Assembly: GCA_001899685.1 (NCBI GenBank)
Contig: MKWG01000043.1
Coordinates: 265,930 to 329,929, forward strand
Source: Sphingobacteriales bacterium 44-15
Lineage (GTDB): Bacteria > Bacteroidota > Bacteroidia > Chitinophagales > Chitinophagaceae
Reading direction: 5' to 3'
DNA length: 64,000 nucleotides
The position numbers and the translations under genes were made by a program. The notes under the pieces are model-generated. The model was not told the origin of the DNA and did not search any database. It saw only the letters and a list, made by a program, of their open reading frames with translations. Below, one piece after another: positions 35,563-43,972 of the stretch (position 1 is its first letter; the number at the start of each line of letters is the position of its first letter).

Positions 35563-35600
35563 AAAAAAGGCTTTCCACACCAGATGCGGAAAGCCTTTTT
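35563..35600 (-). terminator. Terminator-like hairpin ending at a start codon
   Basis: A 13-bp perfect stem (35564-35576 with 35588-35600) with an 11-nt loop and A/T runs on both sides, so it can work in both directions. On the minus strand the U-run is followed at once by the ATG of the MuiA-like gene (35562). It lies 90 nt after the sugar isomerase stop. It may end that transcript, or act as a leader attenuator. Confidence 0.7.
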
Positions 35601-35630
35601 ATTACATAAGGCTGAAAATTTTATTTATGA

Positions 35631-35693
35631 GTTACAGGTTTCAGGCTATCCCTGCAACATGTAACCTGTAACTTGCAACCTCCCATTCCCTAA
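35631..35693. repeat. 7-nt repeat array (CTGTAAC family) after the sugar isomerase gene
   Basis: Nine in-register units: GTTACAG, GTTTCAG and GCTATCC, then four units of the CTGCAAC/CTGTAAC type, then two degenerate ones. The first two are complementary to the CTGTAAC-type units. The TAG stop of the isomerase gene (35690-35692) is inside the last unit. Confidence 0.8.
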
Positions 35694-36586
35694 TCAAAAA
35701 TCTTTTTCATCCCGTCAATGATCACTTTCAACCTTTCCCTCTCTCCACCCGGTACTTCTGCGGAAGCCCAGCCGTTGTACCCTATTTTCCCCAGGGCTTC
35801 CACAATTACAGGCCAGTTATTATCTCCTTCCATGAGCTCCACATCAAAACCTTTCCACAGTCCCTCGTCATTTTGCTTTTTGCGGCTGTATTCTTTTACA
35901 TCTAATTTCATGATCCTTTTGTTCAGTATCTCGATCCACTGTTCCGGCCAGCCATAGCGGAGGATATTGCCGATATCAAAATACCAGCCTACCAGCGGGT
36001 GGTTGATCTCATCCACATATCTTGCCGCTTCCAGCGGGCTGATCAGGAAATTATTCCATACATTTTCGATGGCTATCTTAATGCCTGTTTTTTCGGCATA
36101 CGGAATGAGATTACGGATCTCTTTTTGCGTGCGGGTATATGCGTCGGCATAGCTGATCTTGTCGTTCACCACTCCTGCCACCAGCAGCACCGTGGTACCG
36201 CCATACATCTTACAATCATTGAGCGACTGTATTACAGTATTGAAACATTTTTGTCTTACAGCCGGATCAGGAGAGGACAGCGGAGATTTCCAGTGCTCGG
36301 AGTTGACCACGCCGGGGATAAGCAGCCCTGTCTTATCACGCGCTGCAAGAATTTCTTTATGATCATAATTGTGCGGTGAGCTGAACTCCACGCCATCATA
36401 CCCCAATTCTTTAAGCATCTTAAATTTATCCATCAGCGGCATATCACCCTTCACCATTTCTATCTTTAAGCTCTTTTTTATTTTAGGCTTGAAAGCTTTT
36501 TGCTGCACTGCTGCTGCTGACGGGAAACCAATACCTGCCCCTGCGGCAATAAGGCTGCTGTTTTTAATGAATGCTCGTCTTTGCAT
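35690..36586 (-). CDS. Sugar phosphate isomerase/epimerase (AP-endonuclease-2 TIM barrel)
   Basis: A 298-residue TIM-barrel protein with an export signal of twin-arginine look (MQRRAFIKNSSLIAAGAGIG). Barrel strands carry VEFSSPHNYDHKEIL, IAIENVWNNFLISPLEAARY, VGWYFDIGNILRYG and MKLDVKEYSR; Glu, Asp, His and Glu at these positions are the usual metal ligands. Members isomerise or epimerise sugars and inositols. It follows a Gfo/Idh/MocA oxidoreductase by only 5 nt, so both are co-expressed; the pairing suggests periplasmic handling of an unusual sugar. Confidence 0.88.
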   Translation of the reverse strand: MQRRAFIKNSSLIAAGAGIGFPSAAAVQQKAFKPKIKKSLKIEMVKGDMPLMDKFKMLKELGYDGVEFSSPHNYDHKEILAARDKTGLLIPGVVNSEHWKSPLSSPDPAVRQKCFNTVIQSLNDCKMYGGTTVLLVAGVVNDKISYADAYTRTQKEIRNLIPYAEKTGIKIAIENVWNNFLISPLEAARYVDEINHPLVGWYFDIGNILRYGWPEQWIEILNKRIMKLDVKEYSRKKQNDEGLWKGFDVELMEGDNNWPVIVEALGKIGYNGWASAEVPGGERERLKVIIDGMKKIFD

Positions 36587-36591
36587 ATTGT

Positions 36592-37896
36592 TTATTTGAA
36601 GGGAGTGATGCCCGGCATTGCCACCGGGGTCACAGGAATGTTCAGGTTGAAATTATAGTTATCAATGGATGGTCCCAGTTGTTCGGTAGAATTCATTGCT
36701 TCTTCCCAGGTGATCTTTTTGCCGGTATAGGCAACCATTCTCCCGAGTATCGCTATCATGGTGCTCAGCGCCTCGTCTTCACCCTGGCTGATGGTTTTAC
36801 CTTTCCTGATAGCAGCAAACAATTCATCATGCTCTGTCTGGTACATATCATTTTGTTTCCCGTCATAAGTCCATATTTTGCTGCCGGTAGTGATCGTATG
36901 CACATTGGAGGAGCAGTTTACCATTGCCCTTCCTTTAGTGCCCAGGGATTCTACTGCATAGCTGTTTTCGCAACCCGCCTGCTGCCTGGAAAGATGAAAT
37001 CCCTTCGCCCCGTCTGCAAACTCGTAGGTGATGGCAAAATGATCATAGATATTACCGTTCTTATCTCCCGTTCTTACCTGCCTTCCACCCGTACCTACAG
37101 CACTTATGGGTAGCTGATCACCATAAGCCCAGCGCATCATATCCACGCTGTGCACGGCCTGTTCTACTATATGATCTCCCGACAGCCAGTTGAAGAAAGG
37201 CCAGTTGCGGAGCTGCCATTCTGCATTATCAAGCTGCGGGTGCTCAGGCTGGTAGCTGCGATAGGTGGCGCCTGTATTATATGTGTTGTATACTGCCATT
37301 ATCTTTCCTATGGCGCCATCATTGATCTTTCCGAAAGTGGCCCGCTTGGGCTCATGAAAGCGCCAGCAAAAGCCGGAAAGAATGCTTACGTTTTTTGCTT
37401 TGGCTTTTTTTGCCGCATCTAAGAAACGCTTTAGTCCCGGAGTGTCAACAGCTACAGGTTTTTCACAAAAGACATGCTTACCCGCTTCTACGGCAGCCTC
37501 AATATGAAGCGGTCTGAAACAGGGCGTGGTAGCCAGTATCACCACGTCTACTCCCGATGCCAGTACTTTTTTATAGGCATCAAACCCGATATACTGATGC
37601 TCCGGGCTCACATTGGCTTTATCACCGTGAAGCTCTTTCAGGTTGGCCAATGATTTTTGTAAATGATCGTCAAACAGGTCTGCCATAGCATGCAGTACTA
37701 CATTGGGATCTGCATTTAATGCCTGGTTGGCGGCCCCTGAACCCCTGCCACCGCAGCCTATAAGGCCTACTTTCAACGTATCTGCATTTGTTTTCCGGGA
37801 GGCAGGATGGGCATGAATAATGTTAAAAGGCAGTGCTCCTGCTGTAACTGCCATGCCGGATAGTTTAAGGAATGTCCTTCTTTTTTGTTTATTCAT
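36592..37896 (-). CDS. Gfo/Idh/MocA family oxidoreductase with twin-arginine-type signal
   Basis: A 434-residue NAD(P)-dependent oxidoreductase. Signal region KRRTFLKLSGMAVTAGALPF, Rossmann motif VGLIGCGGRGSGA at about 45-57, the conserved EKPVAVD near 143-149 with the catalytic-type Lys, and a C-terminal alpha/beta domain. Such exported members in Bacteroidota act on glycosides or sugar derivatives, some as glycosidase-like enzymes. I chose ATG 37896 over 37905, which adds only three residues. First gene of a two-gene unit with the isomerase. Confidence 0.9.
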   Translation of the reverse strand: MNKQKRRTFLKLSGMAVTAGALPFNIIHAHPASRKTNADTLKVGLIGCGGRGSGAANQALNADPNVVLHAMADLFDDHLQKSLANLKELHGDKANVSPEHQYIGFDAYKKVLASGVDVVILATTPCFRPLHIEAAVEAGKHVFCEKPVAVDTPGLKRFLDAAKKAKAKNVSILSGFCWRFHEPKRATFGKINDGAIGKIMAVYNTYNTGATYRSYQPEHPQLDNAEWQLRNWPFFNWLSGDHIVEQAVHSVDMMRWAYGDQLPISAVGTGGRQVRTGDKNGNIYDHFAITYEFADGAKGFHLSRQQAGCENSYAVESLGTKGRAMVNCSSNVHTITTGSKIWTYDGKQNDMYQTEHDELFAAIRKGKTISQGEDEALSTMIAILGRMVAYTGKKITWEEAMNSTEQLGPSIDNYNFNLNIPVTPVAMPGITPFK

Positions 37897-37982
37897 CTGC
37901 AACAAGCATTTTATGAGAAACGCAATTTAGAATTTATTTGCGGAAATACTGGATGGTTTGGGAGAAAAAGGGGAAGAAGGAA

Positions 37983-38026
37983 GGGGTAAGGGGTAGGGTG
38001 AACCCCTGTAACTTGAAACCTGTAAC
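37983..38026. repeat. 7-nt repeat array between divergent genes
   Basis: GGGGTAA, GGGGTAG and GGTGAAC (37983-38003), a 2-nt break, then CTGTAAC, TTGAAAC and CTGTAAC (38006-38026). It lies between the Gfo/Idh gene and the fucosidase promoter. Confidence 0.7.
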
Positions 38027-38062
38027 CCGCATTTACAAAGTTCTCAAATCTCAAATTCCTTT

Positions 38063-38070
38063 TATCTTCG
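38063..38070 (+). promoter_or_regulatory. Candidate -7 element of the fucosidase gene
   Basis: TATCTTCG is a near match to TAnnTTTG, 30 nt upstream of the ATG. No clear -33 box. Confidence 0.35.
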
Positions 38071-38100
38071 CAACCGGCAGCAGCACTAAATCTTACTACA

Positions 38101-39525
38101 ATGAAACATTTATCCATCACTGCAGTTTCCCTGGTACTGTCTTTAAGCGTATTAGCCCAGCATAAGAAATATGTGGCGCCTACTGATACCGCTGTACTTG
38201 GCAGCTTAGACAAATGGCAGGATATGAAATTTGGACTGTTTATGCATTGGGGCACTTACAGCCAGTGGGGAATTGTGGAGAGCTGGAGCATTTGCCCGGA
38301 AGATGAGGGATGGACGCAGCGGAAGGGTCCCTATTCTCAGAATTATTTTGAATACGTAAAGGCATACGAAAATTTACAAACAACATTCAACCCGGTAAAA
38401 TTCAATCCTGAAAAATGGGCTGAAGCCGCTAAAGCAGCCGGAATGAAATATGTGATCTTTACCACAAAGCATCATGACGGGTTTTGCATGTTTGATACCA
38501 AACAAACAGATTATAAGATCACCGGCAGCAAAACACCGTTTTCTTCAGATCCCAGGAGCAATGTGACCAAAGAGATCTTTAATACCTTCCGCAAGGATGG
38601 ATTTTCTGTTGGCGCATACTTTTCAAAGCCCGACTGGCATAGTAACGATTATTGGTGGTCTTATTTCCCGCCCAAAGACCGTAATGTGAATTATGACCCT
38701 GAAAAATATCCCAAACGCTGGCAGGCATTTAAAGATTTTACCTACAACCAGATAAAAGAGCTGATGAGCGAATATGGAAAGGTAGATATACTCTGGCTTG
38801 ACGGCGGCTGGGTAAGACCGTTAGAGACAGTAGACAGATCTGTTGAATGGCAGCGCGGTATAAAAACCAACCAGGATATTGACATGAAGCATATAGCGGA
38901 AATGGCAAGAGGCTACCAGCCGGGGTTGCTTATTGTAGACCGTACTGTTACCGGTCCTTATGAGAACTACACCACACCGGAGCAGGAGATCCCTCATGAG
39001 CTTTTGCCTTATCCCTGGGAAAGCTGTATCACCATGGGCAATTCGTGGAGCTATGTGCCCAACGATCATTATAAGTCGGCTCAAAAGATTGTACAAATGC
39101 TCATCAGGATCGTATCCCGTGGCGGCAACCTGCTGCTTAATATCGGCCCGGGTCCCGATGGGGACTGGGATCCCGTAGCTTATAGCAGGTTGCAGGAGAT
39201 AGGGGCATGGATGAAAATAAACGGCGGGGCGATACACAGATCAAAGCCGCTTGAGCCATACGAACAGGGCAATATTCATTTTACCCAATCCAAAGACGGT
39301 AAAACAAAATATGTTTTTTATCTCTCCGAACAGGATGATGTAAAGCTGCCATCAGAAGTGATTATCAAAAATTTTCCTGTTGCCAAAGGAAGCACAATCA
39401 GCCTGCTGGGAACAGGAGCCAAACTAAAATGGAAATCAGAAAATGATGCTGTAACAATTATGATACCCGCGCTGGTACAAACTAAATGGCAGGGGAAATA
39501 TGCGGCAGTATTTAAGATTGATTGA
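38101..39525 (+). CDS. Alpha-L-fucosidase, glycoside hydrolase family 29
   Basis: A 474-residue secreted enzyme (signal MKHLSITAVSLVLSLSVLAQ). GH29 hallmarks: KFGLFMHWGTYSQWG with the substrate-binding His-Trp, YVIFTTKHHDGFCMFDTK, VDILWLDGGWVRP with the nucleophile Asp, and the later GGNLLLNIGPGPDGDW block. A C-terminal beta-sandwich (about 375-474) follows. It releases L-fucose from glycans in the periplasm or outside. It is divergent from the oxidoreductase/isomerase pair, which may handle released sugars (inference). Confidence 0.93.
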   Translation: MKHLSITAVSLVLSLSVLAQHKKYVAPTDTAVLGSLDKWQDMKFGLFMHWGTYSQWGIVESWSICPEDEGWTQRKGPYSQNYFEYVKAYENLQTTFNPVKFNPEKWAEAAKAAGMKYVIFTTKHHDGFCMFDTKQTDYKITGSKTPFSSDPRSNVTKEIFNTFRKDGFSVGAYFSKPDWHSNDYWWSYFPPKDRNVNYDPEKYPKRWQAFKDFTYNQIKELMSEYGKVDILWLDGGWVRPLETVDRSVEWQRGIKTNQDIDMKHIAEMARGYQPGLLIVDRTVTGPYENYTTPEQEIPHELLPYPWESCITMGNSWSYVPNDHYKSAQKIVQMLIRIVSRGGNLLLNIGPGPDGDWDPVAYSRLQEIGAWMKINGGAIHRSKPLEPYEQGNIHFTQSKDGKTKYVFYLSEQDDVKLPSEVIIKNFPVAKGSTISLLGTGAKLKWKSENDAVTIMIPALVQTKWQGKYAAVFKID

Positions 39526-39573
39526 GGGATAAGGGGGGTAAGGGATAAGGCGGAAGGCCTTACCCCTTACCCC
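39526..39573. repeat. Mirrored 7-nt repeat array at a convergent junction
   Basis: GGGATAA starts on the base after the fucosidase stop. A 9-nt GGGGGGTAA, then GGGATAA and GGCGGAA follow, and after two bases two complementary CCTTACC units. The minus-strand stop of the flavoprotein gene (39567-39569) is made of array sequence. Confidence 0.8.
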
Positions 39574-40808
39574 CGACTCCCCACACCTCTTCCCGCTATC
39601 CAGCCGCTTGTCCAGGCGTGCTGAAAATTAAAGCCGCCGGTAATACCGTCTACATCCAGCACTTCCCCGGCAAAGTAAATACCGGGTTGCTTTTTACTTT
39701 GCATGGTATGCACGTCCACTTCCGATAATGCTACTCCACCGCAGGTAACAAATTCTTCTTTGAAAGTCGTTTTCCCTTTTACTTCAAATTCCTGCATGGT
39801 AAGCAACCGCATCAGTTCATTTTGCTGTTTGCCCGGAAGGCTGCTCCATCGCTGTTCCTTATCAATACCTGCCTGGTCAAGCAAATACTGCCATAGCCTT
39901 GCCGGCAAGGCAAAAGGATTGCCTGCATGCATTTTCCGGGCGGCGTGCTGTAGCCGCAGGTCATTCCATTCCTGCCTCAGTAAATGTTCAGTATACCGGG
40001 GCAGCCAGTTTACAGCTATCTCAAAATGATAATGCCGTTCGGATAATTCTTTTGCGCCCCATGCGCTCAGCCGGAGTATAACAGGACCACTCATACCCCA
40101 ATGAGTGATCAACAGCGGGCCCTGTTCTTTTAAGTTTGTGCCCTTTATTTTTACAACAGCATCGGGTACGCTTATCCCCATCAGCGCCGTAACAGCGTTC
40201 CCTGGCATATTAAAAGTGAATAAGGAAGGCAATGGTGAATGAATGGTATGTCCCAATGCTCTTATCCATTCAAACCGGGCGTCTTTGGGATAGCCGCCGC
40301 AGGCAACGCAAACAAAATCGGCAAAGAGCTTTTCGCGTCCGGCTATGTGCAGGTAAAACCCTGTATTACCATCACCGGCAGCAGCTTCTACAGCGCTTAC
40401 GCCTGCATTGGTAACAATCTCCACATGATGTAAGGCAGCTTCTTTAAGCAGGCATTCCACAATAGTTGACGAGGTATCGGTAACAGGGAACATTCTCCCG
40501 TCGTCCTCAGTTTTCAATGCTACGCCACGCTCCAGGAACCAGGCAATAGTATCCCGGGTAAAGAACCGGTGAAAAGCTTTTCTCACAAAATGCATACCCC
40601 TCGGGTATTTCCTGATCATCTCCTCAATATCAAAGCATGCATGTGTAACATTGCACCTGCCTCCTCCGCTGACGCTGACCTTTGATAACAGCTTACTGCT
40701 TTTTTCCAGTATCGTTACTTTCAGACCGGGACTCATCGCTGAAGCATTGATCGCCGTAAAAAATCCGGCAGCTCCTCCGCCTATGACCACCAAATGTTTT
40801 TGCTTCAT
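39567..40808 (-). CDS. BaiN/HI0933-type FAD-dependent oxidoreductase
   Basis: A 413-residue flavoprotein of the HI0933 family. The FAD-binding GGGAAGFFTAINA sits at residues 9-21, followed by the family-typical SKVSVSGGGRCNVTHAC; VACGGYPKDARFEWIRALGH and the C-terminal YFAGEVLDVDGITGGFNFQHAW complete the pattern. Cytosolic; the physiological substrate of most members is unknown. The C-terminal residues (GRGVGSRG) run into the 7-nt repeat array. Confidence 0.9.
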   Translation of the reverse strand: MKQKHLVVIGGGAAGFFTAINASAMSPGLKVTILEKSSKLLSKVSVSGGGRCNVTHACFDIEEMIRKYPRGMHFVRKAFHRFFTRDTIAWFLERGVALKTEDDGRMFPVTDTSSTIVECLLKEAALHHVEIVTNAGVSAVEAAAGDGNTGFYLHIAGREKLFADFVCVACGGYPKDARFEWIRALGHTIHSPLPSLFTFNMPGNAVTALMGISVPDAVVKIKGTNLKEQGPLLITHWGMSGPVILRLSAWGAKELSERHYHFEIAVNWLPRYTEHLLRQEWNDLRLQHAARKMHAGNPFALPARLWQYLLDQAGIDKEQRWSSLPGKQQNELMRLLTMQEFEVKGKTTFKEEFVTCGGVALSEVDVHTMQSKKQPGIYFAGEVLDVDGITGGFNFQHAWTSGWIAGRGVGSRG

Positions 40809-40861
40809 CTTATTTTTATTAATTTACCCTCAGGAGGCATTTTAAATTAAAACTATCATTT

Positions 40862-42037
40862 TTGTTTTATCACTGTATAAAATTTCTTGCCCGGTGTTGC
40901 ATGCTGTTTTTTTTCAGGAAAAAAATGGTATGCGGCGATTCACTTCGTTCGCTGCGCGGACCGGCTATTATCGCAGCCAATCACCCCAACTCAATGATGG
41001 ATGCCATTGCGATCGGCTGCTCGTGCAGGCAACCGGTCCATTTTACGATCCGGAGCGATATGTTCAACAATAAACTGTTCAATTTTTTGCTGAAACGCCT
41101 GAACGGAATTCCAATATACCGGGTATCGGAAGAAAAAGGCAGAATGCGGGATAATTTTTCTACTATAGCATATTGCAAATCTGTTTTACAGCAAAACGGG
41201 ATCATCATCATTTTCGCCGAGGGTGTTACACTGCACGACTGGGAATTAAAACCGGTCAAAAGCGGACCTTCAAAGATCATATTGCATGCCTTAACAGATG
41301 CCCGGCTGAAAGAAACCCTGCAGGTGCTACCCGCAGGAATTACCTACAGCAGCTACAGCCATTCTTCCAAAACTATCATTATACAGGCAGGGAACATTAT
41401 TTACCCCGGCCGGATCACTGCCGCCACCGCAGGGAAATGGAAACTTTCTTTTAATGATATGCTTCAAAAAAGCTTACAACCACTGATCCCGGAAATGACT
41501 TCGGGCAATGCAGCAAACATAGCATTATGGGAAAGTATGCTCACACAGGCACCCCGGTATATTGACTGTTCAAAAAATGTGCGGCTTCTGCATAGCGCAG
41601 GGAAAAAGATCTCTCAGCCCGGCTTTCATTCACCTGTAACACCCATGCCCACACGAAGATACTGGTCGGACGGCAGAGCGGGTCTTATTAAGGACATCAT
41701 TACTGCTGTTATCCTTTTTATCCCGGCGCTGGCCGGCCTTGTGCTAAACGGGGCATTTTATTTTCCGCTCCGAAACCGGACCCGTGCCAAAACAAAGAAC
41801 ACTATCTTCTATGACTCTTTATTGTTTGGATTGCTCACTATACTTTACCCGTTATACATCTTGCTGCTGTCGCTGGTATTGTATTTCACAGTACATATAC
41901 CAGTATGGATATGGATAATTGCCATCCCGGTGACCGCATTGTGCACTGCCCGATGGTGGGTATTGCTGCAGAAGATCAGCAGCTATTCTATAATGAAAAA
42001 AGAAGAGATTGTTTTTTTAAAAGGATTTTTTAGCTGA
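40862..42037 (+). CDS. Lysophospholipid acyltransferase family protein (PlsC-like)
   Basis: A 391-residue membrane acyltransferase. Block I is NHPNSMMDA, with the His and Asp separated by five residues as in relatives from this phylum; block II contains FNFLLKRLNGIPIYR; block III is IIFAEGVTLHD. Two hydrophobic spans near the C-terminus (about 280-300 and 318-362) anchor it. It would transfer acyl groups to a lysophosphatidic-acid-like acceptor. I use the TTG at 40862 because the following 35 residues align well with the usual N-terminal helix; ATG at 40901 is the alternative. Confidence 0.82.
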   Translation: MFYHCIKFLARCCMLFFFRKKMVCGDSLRSLRGPAIIAANHPNSMMDAIAIGCSCRQPVHFTIRSDMFNNKLFNFLLKRLNGIPIYRVSEEKGRMRDNFSTIAYCKSVLQQNGIIIIFAEGVTLHDWELKPVKSGPSKIILHALTDARLKETLQVLPAGITYSSYSHSSKTIIIQAGNIIYPGRITAATAGKWKLSFNDMLQKSLQPLIPEMTSGNAANIALWESMLTQAPRYIDCSKNVRLLHSAGKKISQPGFHSPVTPMPTRRYWSDGRAGLIKDIITAVILFIPALAGLVLNGAFYFPLRNRTRAKTKNTIFYDSLLFGLLTILYPLYILLLSLVLYFTVHIPVWIWIIAIPVTALCTARWWVLLQKISSYSIMKKEEIVFLKGFFS

Positions 42038-42081
42038 TGACACAAATTCCATTGCTTCATCCGTCTATTCTGTACAACAAG

Positions 42082-42263
42082 ATAGCCACAAATTCCGGCG
42101 GTCCACAAGCGGACTGATTTATAAATACAATAGCCACGAATGCACAAATATATAATGCATTTTGATTCCTTTATTCGTGCATCCGTGGCCGTATCTTCTT
42201 CTCTTGTACAGAATGCACGAATGAGTTTTTTCTGTTGACCATAATTCGTGCATTTGTGACTAT
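42082..42263. repeat. Cruciform repeat element, copy B
   Basis: Related to the element at 15093-15243: it opens with GCCACAAATTCC, contains the same GCGGACTGATTTATAAA segment (42109-42125), and has an inner stem GCCACGAATGCACAAAT (42133-42149) with a partner at 42173-42189. A further AATGCACGAAT stem (42212-42222 with 42244-42254) and outer ends (42082-42093 with 42252-42263) extend it. It fills a tail-to-tail junction, as copy A does. Confidence 0.8.
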
Positions 42264-42305
42264 CCTTTTCTAAGATACCGCATATTCCGGTAGAACAGCG
42301 ACAGG

Positions 42306-42935
42306 CTATTTTATCTCTGCTTTCTTTCGTTTTACGGGCATATTGTCCTTCCACTGCCACAGATACAGGCAGGCATAGGTTCTGTAAGGGCTCCACCTGA
42401 ACGAGATCTTCAGCAGGTCTTCCCTGAATTTTTTCTTATCGGCCCTGTCAAGCTTATATATGTGGATCATTGCATTTTGTATGCCCAGGTCGTCTATGGA
42501 AAAAACGTCTTCACGACCAAGGGCAAACATCAGGAGCATCTCCACTGTCCAGCGGCCTACCCCTTTTATTTCCGTGAGATAGCTGATGACTGTTTCATTA
42601 TCCATCCGGCTCAGCTTTTTGTGATCCATGCCTTGCTCTGTTTCAAACTGCGCTACATTTTTCACATAGTTCGCTTTGGCATTGGACAACCCTATGCCCC
42701 GCAGCGTTTCGGAGGGGGTATCCAGTATCTGCTGAGGGGAAGGTTCATTGCCGCCGTATAAACCAAGAAAGCGCTGAAAAATCACATCAGCCACTTTTAC
42801 GGAAAGCTGCTGGCTCATGATGGAGGCGCACAGATAGATACAGATATTTTTACGTTTGATCAGCTTGTGCGCAGGGCTGTTTGCGATCAGCCTGTTCAGC
42901 TTTTTATCTTTTGAAAGATGAGTGATATAATGCAT
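42306..42935 (-). CDS. DNA-3-methyladenine glycosylase (HhH-GPD, AlkA-like)
   Basis: A 209-residue base-excision repair enzyme. The helix-hairpin-helix is IKGVGRWTVEMLLMF and the catalytic Asp is in VFSIDDLGIQ. ASIMSQQLSVKVADVIFQRF is the family-typical early helix. It removes alkylated bases from DNA. I start it at ATG 42935 (MHYITHLSKDKK); the frame is open to 43025, but the extra residues look like non-coding translation. Confidence 0.9.
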   Translation of the reverse strand: MHYITHLSKDKKLNRLIANSPAHKLIKRKNICIYLCASIMSQQLSVKVADVIFQRFLGLYGGNEPSPQQILDTPSETLRGIGLSNAKANYVKNVAQFETEQGMDHKKLSRMDNETVISYLTEIKGVGRWTVEMLLMFALGREDVFSIDDLGIQNAMIHIYKLDRADKKKFREDLLKISFRWSPYRTYACLYLWQWKDNMPVKRKKAEIK

Positions 42936-43110
42936 GAAAGGAGAAAAGACAATAGTAATAAAATAAAAGATACAATGTAAAATTAGCAATTGCCGGCTAA
43001 TTATTTTGTTTTGAGATACCCGCATAAACCTGTTCCGTTATCAACGACTCCTTTTGCCCTTTCGCCGATTATCGCTTTCTGCCGCTTAGTCAGCATCATA
43101 GCTTTGTGCC

Positions 43111-43199
43111 AACAATCGTGAGAAGAGAAACGTGAGAGGAGAAATGTGAGAATTGAGAGTGAAATTTTCACGTCTGACGTTTCACATCTCACGTTTCAC
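43111..43199. repeat. Mirror-symmetric 7-nt repeat array between divergent genes
   Basis: Seven units (43111-43159), mostly alternating GTGAGAR and GAGAAAY, a 12-nt self-complementary turn (43160-43171), then GTCTGAC, GTTTCAC, ATCTCAC and GTTTCAC (43172-43199). The two halves are complementary, giving a hairpin of about 30 bp with mismatches. Confidence 0.85.
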
Positions 43200-43233
43200 G
43201 ATCAAAAGTATCATAAACTCAAAATCATTCAAG

Positions 43234-43815
43234 ATGAAAAAGCTCGTATTACTTTCAGCCGTTGCATTAACCATCACCGTTGCTAATGCGCAGAACGAAA
43301 CAGCAGCTATCAAGAAAAATGAAAAATCACTTGCCCGACAGGAAGCTGTTATCCGCAAAGAAAAAAAGGCAGACAGGGAAGCCATGAGAAAACTTGAAGG
43401 TGAAGAAGTGAGCCCGCTGGCTAAAGACGCTTTCTATGCCGACTTTGGGGATATCAGCCCTGTAGCATGGCAGCGCACAGATGTGTATGACAAAGCTACT
43501 TTTACCCAAAAAGGACAGGAGATGTCAGCCTATTATGATGCCGATGCTCAATTAATAGGCACCACCGCTATCAAAACTTTCAGCGATATCCCGGCAAACG
43601 CCCGGAAATACATCCTGAAAAGATATGCAGGATATACTCCCGGAAAAGTGATCTTCTTTGATGACAATGAGCACAACGACAATGACATGATGCTCTACGG
43701 TATCCAGTTTGAAGACGAAGACAATTATTTCGTGGAGCTCAGCAAGGACAACAAGCAGATTGTTTTGCAGGTCAATCCGGAAGGGAATGTATTTTTCTTC
43801 ACCGAACTGAAATAA
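43234..43815 (+). CDS. Small secreted hypothetical protein (PepSY-like look)
   Basis: A 193-residue protein with a clear signal peptide (MKKLVLLSAVALTITVANAQ) followed by a Lys/Glu-rich, probably helical stretch (about 22-60). The C-terminal 100 residues (YILKRYAGYTPGKVIFFDD, then YFVELSKDNKQIVLQV) remind me of small PepSY-like periplasmic domains, but the match is weak. Start at ATG 43234; an upstream open frame from 43153 is translated repeat sequence. No function assigned. Confidence 0.7.
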   Translation: MKKLVLLSAVALTITVANAQNETAAIKKNEKSLARQEAVIRKEKKADREAMRKLEGEEVSPLAKDAFYADFGDISPVAWQRTDVYDKATFTQKGQEMSAYYDADAQLIGTTAIKTFSDIPANARKYILKRYAGYTPGKVIFFDDNEHNDNDMMLYGIQFEDEDNYFVELSKDNKQIVLQVNPEGNVFFFTELK

Positions 43816-43845
43816 GGGAGAAACACGGGAAACACCAATATTGGA

Positions 43846-43903
43846 CTAGTATCATGTCAAACGTGAAACGGCAGACGATAAATTATAGTTGACATGACAC
43901 TAG
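43846..43903. repeat. 7-nt repeat element with inverted ends
   Basis: Outer inverted repeats CTAGTATCATGTCAA (43846-43860) and its complement (43889-43903) match at 14 of 15 positions. Between and partly inside them, six units from GTCAAAC to GACATGA keep a 7-nt register (43856-43897). The outer GTCAAACGTGA end is shared with the elements at 16638, 45474 and 48840. Confidence 0.75.
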
Positions 43904-43918
43904 CAGTACCTGCAGAAT

Positions 43919-43972
43919 ATGTTGCGGGGACTTTTAGTTGAAGGTTCGATCCTTCCCCTCGCAACATTTTTC
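43919..43972 (+). terminator. Terminator-like hairpin with tRNA 3'-end resemblance
   Basis: ATGTTGCG (43919-43926) pairs with CGCAACAT (43960-43967), extended by a GGG/CCC stretch beyond one bulge, and is followed by TTTTTCT. Inside, GAAGG-TTCGAT-CCTTC (43940-43955) looks like a tRNA T-arm. It may simply end the upstream + strand gene. Confidence 0.55.

Noticed and set aside
43919..43972. Functional tRNA gene
   Set aside because: Only about 46 nt lie between the acceptor-like arms; the D arm and anticodon arm are absent and the T-loop is one base short.
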